Below are positions 56,301 through 64,000 of a stretch of 64,000 bases of DNA, one piece after another (position 1 is the stretch's first letter; each line of letters begins with the position of its first letter). The notes below the pieces were generated by a model that searched no databases, had not been told where the DNA came from, and saw only the letters and a program-made list of their open reading frames with translations. This DNA is from Anabas testudineus (Eukaryota > Chordata > Actinopteri > Anabantiformes > Anabantidae), in contig NC_046617.1 of the NCBI RefSeq assembly GCF_900324465.2, forward strand, positions 14,631,223-14,695,222, in the 5' to 3' direction. The position numbers were made by a program, and so were the translations under genes.

Positions 56301-57790
56301 CTACTCATGCTCTGTGTGCCCTGTGTGGGGTGGGTGTGTGTGTTTGCGCGCACTCTACACATATGTGTATGCTGAGGGATTGCCCTGCCCCTCCGTGGTC
56401 CCTGTGCTTTCAGCTTTTCCCATCCAATCAATCTCTTAATCACATTCAAGCTACTGGCTAATTAACTAATGATGTGGAATAATTAACGCTGCTGTGTGAC
56501 ATTAGTCGGCAGCTGTTAAGCCGTGTCAGCGCTACAGAACTAATGAGAACAATACACAACCTGGGAACTCCTGTTTTCATAGAAGACAGCTGAGTAGCAG
56601 ATTGTTGCACTTCATGGAACAGTAAGAGCACAGAGTCAGGAGGGGTTATGTGTTGGCAGAGTAATTTTTCCTTTTGTTCTCTTTGTGATTTTATTTTTTA
56701 TCATCTTTTATCACCTTCCTTGAGCCTTTGGTGATTCATTTTCTTGTGATTTTTATGTGTGTGTGTGTGTGTGTCACAATTTTTGTTTCTGTCTGTTGTC
56801 GGGGTTGGGTGTTTTCTGTTGTACGGCTTTGGTGCTGCCCCTTGGTTTGTCCATGGCTTTGCTCCATAGATCCCCGTATCGCAGTCCTCTGTCATGGATG
56901 ACATAGAGGAGTGGCTCTGTGCTGACGTGGTGAGATTTCTTTACCTTGATTTATATTTTCATCTCTTCTCGTTCTTTCTCTTCTATCCTCAGTTTCGTTT
57001 TGTTTTTCTTAAATAACACATTTCATCCATCCATCTTACATGACTTGATACATTCAACTTCCGTTTTCTTTAACATGTTCTTTCATTCACTGTATTCTAA
57101 CTTATTACCACCAGTGACTGATATAAAACAGTTTACTGTGAGGTCTGACTTGTATACGCCAGCATAGTACAGTCAGTGCTATTAATAGTCAAGTTAAAAC
57201 AGTTCACGTGACCTTACCTAACAAGTGCATGATGAGGTTGTGGAGCTGGGATCCAGAAAGCTCGTTGTTGTATTCACCTGTAAATAGTGTGTGAAGGATG
57301 CATGATTGACAGACCCTATGACCATGAATGATGTTGTATGGAATTGTCATATATCAAGTGTATCAGCATTGCTTTTCTATACACAACTGCGTTTATTTCT
57401 GTCTTTTGAAGTAACAGCAACTACGTTGACAATAGTTTAAGCTAAAATGCGAATGTTATTGTATGATTTGTTTTCTCCTTAATAGAAAGGAGATGCTGCT
57501 GAGGAAGGGGTGACCAGTGAAGGTACAGGCTCTTACAATTAATAGAAAACTACTGCATATGTTCCACTTATGAAAATGTGTATTGTTTTATTAGTTTGCC
57601 TCCTCAATTGTACATGACTTTGAGAATAAGTTTGTTTCTTTCAGAATTTGATAAGTTCCTGGAGGAGCGAGCAAAGGCAGCAGAGACTCTGCCGTCCCCC
57701 CCAGGAGCTAACCCTGCTCACCCGACCCGTGCCCCTAGTGACTCTCACAAGAAGGCTGAACGAACAGAAGATGCCCTCTTTGCCTTGTAG
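41303..57790 (+). CDS. tom1l2: TOM1-like protein 2 (TOM1L2), VHS-GAT endosomal adaptor
   Basis: TOM1L2 is an endosomal sorting adaptor that binds ubiquitin, Tollip, clathrin and myosin VI. Fifteen exons are seen: 41303-41354, 45741-45825, 47073-47151, 47409-47558, 49291-49425, 49509-49658, 49831-49947, 50795-50928, 51327-51369, 52216-52387, 52807-52921, 53661-53736, 56870-56929, 57486-57522 and 57645-57790. They are in phase and give 516 residues; human has 507. The VHS domain covers about residues 5-150 ([56 protein letters not shown]). The GAT domain covers about 215-310 ([37 protein letters not shown]). The C-terminus carries the acidic clathrin-binding type region (VMDDIEEWL) and ends EDALFAL. 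A frame-preserving cassette exon may lie at 54698-54772. Introns hold a LINE piece and a short inverted-repeat element. The gene is divergent from drc3 and tandem with srebf1. Confidence 0.96.
43041..43343. mobile_element. Short non-autonomous DNA element (MITE-like) in tom1l2 intron 1
   Basis: The ends are imperfect inverted repeats: TTTATTAAGTACACCTGTA near 43053-43071 and, inverted, ATTTCATTAGGTACACCTGTA near 43311-43331. About 300 bp of non-coding sequence lies between them. The TATTAGGTACACCTGT end is familiar from abundant fish repeats. Target-site duplications were not resolved, so the superfamily (hAT-like is possible) is uncertain. Confidence 0.6.
45083..45099. repeat. Poly(A) tract
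   Basis: A run of A lies in tom1l2 intron 1. No adjoining SINE or LINE body was recognised. Confidence 0.85.
47750..48900 (-). mobile_element. Decayed LINE (non-LTR retrotransposon) fragment
   Basis: Minus-strand translation shows the end of an endonuclease region (48.9-48.8 kb). A linker near 48.7-48.5 kb reads [20 protein letters not shown] and [20 protein letters not shown]. Further on come NPRFLFS-like and [16 protein letters not shown] matches. Reverse-transcriptase motifs lie near 48.0-47.8 kb: [20 protein letters not shown], then [13 protein letters not shown]. These are typical of common fish LINEs, probably of the L2/CR1 group. The frame shifts several times and contains stops. The catalytic core downstream of 47750 is absent, so this is an internal piece, not a full copy. 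It lies in tom1l2 intron 4, antisense to the gene. Confidence 0.87.
51440..51463. repeat. Poly(T) tract
   Basis: An uninterrupted T run of about 24 nt lies just after the tom1l2 exon at 51327-51369. It could be the poly(A) tail scar of an antisense retroelement, but no element body was recognised. Confidence 0.85.
53445..53515 (+). repeat. Possible tRNA-derived SINE head
   Basis: TGGCTCAGGGGATTG resembles a pol III A box. CAGTCTGAATCAAACCC, about 45 nt later, resembles a degenerate B box. The spacing fits a tRNA-like promoter. No complete tRNA fold or SINE tail was found. Confidence 0.3.
54698..54772 (+). CDS. tom1l2: Candidate cassette exon of tom1l2 (75 nt, frame-preserving)
   Basis: An open stretch flanked by a pyrimidine-rich GATTCAG acceptor and a GTGAGG donor would insert 25 in-frame residues ([20 protein letters not shown] then ITQGM) between the exons ending 53736 and starting 56870. 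Both junctions are phase 0, so inclusion or skipping keeps the frame. It sits next to the exon for VMDDIEEWL; its own IDSWL motif is similar in character. It is not in the human isoform I recall. It is predicted from splice sites and frame only. Confidence 0.5.
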
Positions 57791-60171
57791 ACTGTTCTCA
57801 GAAAACCCCAATGTCTCAGCAGGGCATCTAAAGGTCCTAAATCATTCCCCCAAACAGTCTTTCCAGTCCCATTACATCGCTGACTGGTAGTGGTGTAGTA
57901 AGTGATCTCCACCTCTCTGTCGTTCTCATGCCACAGTGTTGTTCTAACATACAGAGGTCCGACACGTTTACTGCGCACTGCTGTGCATTTTACTATATAT
58001 GGATGTATTAATCTCTTAGTGTGGGATGTATTAGTTGTAGCCCTTCATCTCATTTGTAATGCTCCACCAAAGGAAGACAACATGAATTGTTTGATATGGT
58101 TTTAAAATGTGGTATATTACTGCGTGATTGGTGGAAAATTTCAGCAGGTCCATACATTGAGTCAGTATGGAAGCAAACAATTAGTACTATATTGTTATTT
58201 TACTACGTTGAGCTAATTGCTAATTTATGCATTTATTGTTTTAATAGTTTGTTCTATAGTATGTACTAGCGCTGTGGTTGTGGTCGATCCATACATTCCT
58301 TTTTTGCAGCAAATACTCCAAGCAAAGTTCTATTCAGCCTAAAGCAAAGTTAAGAAAAGGCTCATAGTGTATTAGCAGGCTGTATGCTAACTACAGTATA
58401 ACTATAATAGCTAAATCATAGCTAATCTTGGTGAGTGTATCCCAGTATTCCTTTAACCAAAGGGAATAAAACAACTAATATATCTAAAAAGCACCAGTTA
58501 AGATTCTTATATGTTTCAAATGGCTACTGGGGAGGAACGTGACCCGGAAACAATTTCTGTTTATCTTATCTTCTGAAAAGCTACAAGTTACCTAGAAATT
58601 GTGTTCTTGAGCAATTGCAAACACATTTATCCATTCCAAAGACTATTAAGGCTTTAATGACCAACTGGCACTTGATTTTATGTGTCAAAAAATATTGTTC
58701 ATGTTTTCTAAACATTAAGGGATGATGAACATTTTTTTTCTCCTGCTAGAATTAATGTCTGTGCACTTTGAAGCAAAAAAACAACAACAAAAAAAAAAAA
58801 AATCAGCATTTTTTTTTTCTTTGTGTTTACCAGATGGTTACTATTTTTCTAGGGGTTGGGATGGGAAATTGTGTTTAGATTAACTCCATTATGCACGTAA
58901 CTTTTCTAGCTGTTATACTTGTGACTGCAAAAAATGTAAGGATAAAAGAAAGATGCAAAAGAGATATGGAATTTAAATGATTGACATAAATTAGTGATGG
59001 CAAAACGTATAGGTTACAACAGTGCGCTGTGGTAAAGGATGTATATACATCCTATATATGCCTCAGAATACAGGAATTTCAGTTCCAGTGTATCTGGTTA
59101 TATATCTGGTTGTAACATGTATTGGCTCATATTAGAATCCAGAAGGCAGAGAGGTTTATGTATTATTTCATCCCCTAATTGTATTTTTATCGTTCATGTA
59201 AGAAGAAAAACATGTACTCTTCTTCATTTCTTCATTGATCTTATTGTGGTTCAGGCTGAAGCATGCAGCAGACAAATGTAATTGTACTTTCTTTGTTTTG
59301 TGCAGTCAAAGAAATATTTTCATTCTTGATGTGTTTTCATTCTGGTATGATTCATCTGCTTGTTGAAGCTGCTGCCAAACATTTGTCACTGACTGATGTG
59401 ATTTCAGCGAACTAGCTCTGAGTGGAGTTTGTCTTTAGTGTAGTTAAGATCACACATTGAGGCAAAAAGCAATCCTGCCGACATTCCATCTCTTTTGGTG
59501 ATGCTAAATGAATTTTTATTTTTTTTAGTTCGTCCAAAAAGCCTTGTCAATCAGATGCAGTCCATTTAAAACTCCTCGTAAGTTTGTAAAAGTCTGATCA
59601 CTCTTCAAACTTTTTGATCTGTCTATTGTCCGTACAGAGAGAAATACTATATTCATTATTTGTTATACATGTTAAGATATATGCAATGGTGATATTGAAA
59701 AACTATTTGTGTATGTAATCATTACAATTAATATTTAAATGTATTTTAATTGAGGAATATTAATGAGCTTTAACTTTTTTAATGCTGTGTGGTTATATAG
59801 GTTTAATATGGTTGGCAGGCAACTGAGTATTTAAACTAGTATTAAATGTACAATCAACCATTGTGTTAATTTTGAAAACCTTACACCATGCAAGCTGAAC
59901 AAAGATGACTAAATGGGAACTTAATTTTCTGTGATTGCGTTACCTATCTTTGGATCTGTAACAGAGTGTATTGTGTTAATTGCTTTTATGAAGCTTATGT
60001 CCTTTTGCAATGATTACTGAATGTCTTTTAATACTGATGAGAGGGTTCTGGACATGGAAGAGAGGCTTATTTTGTGCTGCGTGGGTGTCACATGTCTGTG
60101 TGGCTGTGTTTTCTGCTGCCATTACTAATGGTCATATTTTAGTTTGACCTAATGCACGTATGTAACTGCCC

Positions 60172-60177
60172 AATAAA
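60172..60177 (+). terminator. Poly(A) signal of tom1l2
   Basis: AATAAA lies about 2.4 kb past the tom1l2 stop, with no equally good and clearly placed alternative recognised just after the stop. Confidence 0.5.
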
Positions 60178-60945
60178 ACACTAGCAACGTGTGACCTCTA
60201 CCTCACAACTGTTTGTGATTATTTTCCAATTAAGGATTACTTTATGTGACAATCTCCTGCCACTTCAACATGCGTGTTCTGATGCAACCCAGCCTCAATC
60301 TTGCACCGTACTGGCCACTCAGCATCACATGAGCCTCCCACCCCCTCCTGAATGGAGGTTCATGGACGCTTTGCATGTAAAATGTAAACAAACCATGCTC
60401 ACAGTTTCATAAGTTTCTTTTTTCATAAGTTATTCAGTTTTTCTTACTTTTTTGTGTGTGAGGTATTACTGGTAGGTTTCCAAAATGAAGCAAGCAGGTT
60501 AATAAGAGATGCACCTTTTTATTGTTACCATGCCTAATCATCAACAACACCATGCTTTCTAACAGCCACTAGCACTGACAACAGCGTTGCAGTGCTACTC
60601 TAGGTCAGTGACCTATTTACCTACTATTGTTTTGTGGGGCTCCCATGTGTATTCATGTGACAGTAATAATTTTCATCTTTATCTGATGCTGATCTGAAAA
60701 AGTGTGCATTCTCCATATTTACTTTAATTACTAATAAAGTGTGCAGTTTACTAGAAAAACCCTTGATGCTACATTTAGAGTATAGCTGTATAGAGAAAAT
60801 TGATTTAGTTTTCTTTAAATTATATTGACAAACAATGACGATCTATTTTTTATTCTTTTCATCCACCTATATCCGCCAGTTTATTTCCATGCTGCTACCA
60901 TTATTTCAGGAGTAACACATGATGTAATCACTAGACCCAAAGTTG

Positions 60946-61075
60946 TGACGTCAGATCACCCCACTCGGTTTTCTCGCTCCCTATTGGCTGATTTCGCTGG
61001 TTCTACAGGAGGAGCCGCTGTTTCGCGTCAAACAAACTTGGCTTTCTTTTGCCCGCCCCCGTTTGACCGCCATTG
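60946..61075 (+). promoter_or_regulatory. srebf1 upstream cluster: CRE, SRE-1, NF-Y and GC box
   Basis: A perfect CRE TGACGTCA (60946-60953) is followed directly by ATCACCCCAC (60955-60964), identical to the classical SRE-1 core. ATTGG (inverted CCAAT, NF-Y) lies at 60983-60987, 18 bp from the SRE, within the spacing favoured at SREBP targets. A GC-box-like CCCGCCCCC lies near 61051 and a second ATTGG near 61070. The cluster is about 0.7-0.8 kb before the srebf1 ATG. It suggests SREBP feedback on the 1a-type promoter. Confidence 0.7.
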
Positions 61076-61743
61076 GCTGTTTGGGGGCAAGCCCACAATA
61101 AACAGATCCACGCTGTTTTTTCCTCATAATATACAGTTTGATTAAGTGTATGCCTGACATTAATATGCCCGCACAGAAGCGGAATGAACAACGTTAATTA
61201 AGTTTAAGTATATAACAAATAACATTCGTGCTAATTAGGCGACATTTGATGATCCTTTTTATTCGTATATATGGGTATTCTGAGCCATTACATCTGTCTC
61301 ATTAGTACACGAATGACCATGTCTCATTTCACATTGTCCTATTAGTAATTATTGTTTATTCTACTCATGTTGTCAACTGTTGATCAAAACTTCCCCTAAA
61401 AATAAGGAAGCGGCAGTCTCTTTCAAATGCAGTGATTCGCTGGTTTACCTGTCAATCATCACCGGCTGGGTGGGTTCGTACGGCTCGCACTGTAAGCATG
61501 TTAGTGCTGAATGAGCTTCAGTGTTTGGCTTGGTTTGACAAGTTTCCCTGGACGATCATGGGGGTTGGAGTGAGTAGTTAGTTGACACAGCAATAGAAAG
61601 TTGTAGCTCACTTTGCGCGTGTTTCAGGTACACTCGGGACCTGGCGCTTTGGCAAATGTAGGGACGTTTCCGATTTTTCATTCTGAGCGATTCCACATCT
61701 AACTACTCACGTCTACATTGGAAAGACGAACATAAGAGTGAAG

Positions 61744-64000
61744 ATGAACACCCTGTCTTTTGACGACCCGGCGCTGGATAATCTGGATCCAACGTTGTCG
61801 CTTAATGACCCCAGCGATATTGACACGGCCCTCTTAAGCGACATTGATGGTAAGAAACTAAGTTATCTAAGTTGCAACGGTGGCTTTTAGCTAATCCAGT
61901 TGCGTGTAACGTTTGCTAAACTAGCTAAACGAAACACACCGCTTGCAACTTGCCTCCTGCACGCCATGTGTGTTTCACTTACAATTTTGTCTTGTTACAT
62001 CTAACGTTAAGACTAAAGCACTCACATATTCCAATATTTAGTATCAACAGTTACCCACTTTGAGATTTACCTTATTTCTGTATCCCATCCTAATTAGCTA
62101 ACGTTACTTAGCCACATTAGCTAGGTAACCCCTTTTGCTAGGTTTTGGAGATAAGCTGAGCAGATGCGTGGTCTTATGAATATATTTATTATCCAAACTC
62201 ACTGCCATAAGTTTAATCCACAACAAAACAAATGTATTATTGGAGCGACTTTTGTAAACTAACAACAAAAGGCGAAGCTAACGTGTTGCTAAACGGCTGT
62301 GCGCCCCGCCCCCAGCCCTGTCCATGGATGAAGGTTACTGTCGTTCATTCCTCTCAGCTGGGTTCACTATGCCACAGTTTGCCATAACTGTGTTATTACT
62401 GGAAGAATAAAATATAAAATAATAGATTGTCATGACCATGTGCTTTGCTGTTCTTTTTTTCAATTCTTTTAGCTACAAATACATATGGAAGACATGCAGA
62501 GTAAAGAAATGAATAGTGTAATATTTTCAGAAAATGCTCACATATAGGTCAATATGCATTTCATGATAATAGATGAGGTGTGTTTGCGACAAGTTGCGCT
62601 GCGTAAAAGTAGTCAGCAGCATATATCCTGTTAGCCATCTTCCCTAATGTGACCGGCAGTAACCCTCGGTGATGCTGCTCGGTAGTAACCCCGTGTGAAG
62701 CCACAGACAGCGCTCTCTCTCCCTTCGCTGTCTTGGGCTGATCGGAATAGCAAGTCTCTGAGACGCGCTCTGATTGGTCAAGAGCGATCACCTCATACAA
62801 AACACTGGTTTACAAACCCAGGCTGCTGCGCTTCACTGCAGACACAACACACACAACACACACTGACAAGTTGTCTGTTTCTTCAGTATATTACCGAGCA
62901 GCTTCACCAGCTCCACGTTTTTGTCACTTTATTACTAATGGGGACTCATGAAAGAATAGCTGCAAGCTAGTTTAATGATTTGTTCAAACGGTGGCACTTT
63001 TTTAGGTTTATGCCTTTTAGAATTTGTTCTATTTCAATACAAATATTCCCTACAGCATGAGTTTTTCAAATCCTAAAAGTAGATGAAGCGAACCCCATCA
63101 GAAAATGGTACAAAAAAAAATTCCCCATTCATTTATTTCAGTTTTTGTGTTTATTAAAATATGAGGATATGTGCCTTTAGTTAGTGGTGTGACCCCTTTA
63201 TGCTGCAGTAACATCTATTAAACATTTTTGGTAATTGTTTACCAGCACTGCACATTAGTTTGAATGGATTTTAGTCCATTTCTACATATAGGACAGCTTT
63301 AACTCAGGCATGTTGACTTGCATACTGCTTCTGGGTCTTCCACAGAAGTTCTATATGATTAATTTCAGGACTATACGTTGGACATGATAAAAGATTCAAA
63401 TTCCCCTGCTTTATTTGTTCTTTGCAAGAATTATTTGTGTGTAGAGATACTGTCTTAATGTATAATCCACTCTCTGTAGAGATTCAGTTCACAGGTGGCA
63501 TACTCCCATTTGTCCACAGAACATTCTTACAATAGCCTTTTGGCTTATTCACATGACCTTTTTTTTTTGTTGTTGTTGCTGTTCAATGTTAGACTGAATA
63601 TTGGTTAATGAACATTCATATTAGCCACTGCAACAGAGGCCTTTAGTTTACTAGTTGTTACCCTGAGGCTATGAGTGCAGGTTTACACACCTTGATCTTG
63701 GCATGATCTTTGTTGGGGAGGATAACTGACACTGAATTCTCTCCATTCTCCATTTTCACACAATCTGCCTGACTTGGTGTACTTTGGGGAGCTCTCTCTA
63801 ATTTGCTATATCAGAAACACTGTACATGTGTGCTGATGTTTTAGCAACTAGCAACATAGATTAAAAGCAGGATGTCACATGGATAAAAACAGCAATGGCG
63901 ATTCTGATTTGTCTCTGTGTTCAGACATGCTACAGCTCATCAACAACCAGGACATGGAGTTTGGAGGACTCTTTGATAGCTCTCTGTACACCGGGCCTAC
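61744..64000 (+). CDS. srebf1: Sterol regulatory element-binding protein 1 (SREBF1), N-terminal exons, truncated by window
   Basis: SREBP-1 is an ER-membrane bHLH-zip precursor. It is cleaved in the Golgi to release a transcription factor for lipogenic genes. Exon 1 (61744-61849) encodes MNTLSFDDPALDNLDPTLSL then NDPSDIDTALLSDID. Exon 2 starts at 63925 ([20 protein letters not shown]) and runs off the window. The join is phase 1 and reproduces the acidic transactivation segment [20 protein letters not shown] of mammalian SREBP-1a. The bHLH, membrane and regulatory domains lie beyond 64000. Intron 1 contains an SREBP-1c-like promoter. Exon 2 has an in-frame ATG (63927) that a 1c-type transcript could use. 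Confidence 0.95.
62650..62690 (-). promoter_or_regulatory. Tandem LXR response elements (DR4) of a 1c-type srebf1 promoter
   Basis: Two DR4-type sites lie 11 bp apart: TGACCGGCAGTAACC (62650-62664) and TGCTCGGTAGTAACC (62676-62690). On the minus strand the first reads GGTTACTGCCGGTCA, a near-ideal LXR/RXR DR4. Both resemble the paired LXREs of the mouse SREBP-1c promoter as I recall them (TGACCGCCAGTAACCCC and GCTAGTAACCCC). They lie upstream of the NF-Y/SRE module in srebf1 intron 1. Confidence 0.75.
62772..62796 (+). promoter_or_regulatory. NF-Y / SRE module of a 1c-type srebf1 promoter
   Basis: GATTGG (62772-62777) is followed after 9 nt by ATCACCTCAT (62787-62796), an SRE-like element matching SRE-1 at 8 of 10 positions. 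The mouse SREBP-1c proximal promoter, from memory, has GATTGG, 9 nt, then CTCACCCGA. The spacing is the same. A TSS would be expected tens of bases downstream, and a candidate donor is CTTCA|GTATAT near 62889. Confidence 0.7.
63160..63320 (-). mobile_element. Tc1-like transposase C-terminal relic
   Basis: Minus-strand translation reads ELKLSYM*KWTKIHSN*CAV and then LVNNYQKCLIDVTAA*RGHT. This corresponds to the Tc1 transposase C-terminus (ELE.FCKEEWAKIP..RC..L, then YPKRL..VIAAKGG). Several stops show long decay. It lies in srebf1 intron 1, about 370 bp downstream of the NF-Y/SRE module. The boundary to the right (towards 63840) is unclear. Confidence 0.65.

Larger units (their letters stand above)
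57791..61743. other. tom1l2 3'UTR and srebf1 upstream region
   Basis: From 57791 to about 60195 is best read as a long tom1l2 3'UTR ending at AATAAA (60172-60177). It is AT-rich, with an A-rich run near 58775-58803. The interval 60200-60900 shows nothing specific. From 60940 the sequence becomes promoter-like, with CRE, SRE, NF-Y and GC-box motifs. The srebf1 leader then runs to 61743. No additional coding gene is supported. Confidence 0.6.

Noticed and set aside
57791-61743. miR-33-like hairpin near srebf1
   Set aside because: In human the miRNA lies in a late SREBF1 intron, beyond this window; no such hairpin was seen here.

Overview
This window is teleost nuclear DNA, most likely from a percomorph fish. 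The evidence is short GT-AG introns, abundant CA/GT and GATA microsatellites, decayed Tc1/mariner pieces, a fish-type LINE fragment, and vertebrate proteins aligning exon by exon with human orthologues. Eleven protein-coding genes are visible; nine are complete and one is cut at each edge. No bacterial, viral or CRISPR features were seen. Gene names rest on recognising protein sequence, not on a database search.

Layout: 1-5.2 kb holds the 3' half of tex2 (+). From 5.2 to 30.8 kb lies a block matching human 16p13.3: rpl3l (-), ndufb10 (+), rps2 (-), rnf151 (-), tbl3 (+), noxo1 (-). After a gene-poor gap (30.8-34.4 kb), 34.4-64 kb matches human 17p11.2: gid4 (-), drc3 (-), tom1l2 (+), srebf1 (+, cut at its second coding exon). 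ATPAF2, which lies between DRC3 and GID4 in human, was not found. Divergent pairs are rpl3l/ndufb10, rnf151/tbl3 and drc3/tom1l2; convergent pairs are tex2/rpl3l, ndufb10/rps2 and tbl3/noxo1.

The most interesting signals are non-coding. (1) srebf1 intron 1 carries what looks like a complete SREBP-1c-type promoter: two LXR-type DR4 elements, then an NF-Y box and an SRE at mammalian spacing. A separate CRE/SRE/NF-Y/GC-box cluster sits upstream of the 1a exon. (2) drc3 has two introns that only make sense as U12-type AT-AC introns, plus a GC-AG intron. (3) An rps2 intron contains a well-formed H/ACA snoRNA. (4) An X-box and a forkhead site lie at the drc3 promoter, and a perfect NRF1 palindrome lies at the ndufb10 promoter. 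(5) tom1l2 has a frame-preserving candidate cassette exon.

Functions are mostly unrelated housekeeping: ER lipid transfer (tex2), ribosome (rpl3l, rps2), complex I (ndufb10), rRNA processing (tbl3), NADPH-oxidase organisation (noxo1), ubiquitin ligases (rnf151, gid4), ciliary dynein regulation (drc3), endosomal sorting (tom1l2) and lipid transcription (srebf1). The linkage therefore reflects conserved synteny, not a pathway cluster. Exon limits were read by hand from splice sites and frame, so single-base errors are possible.
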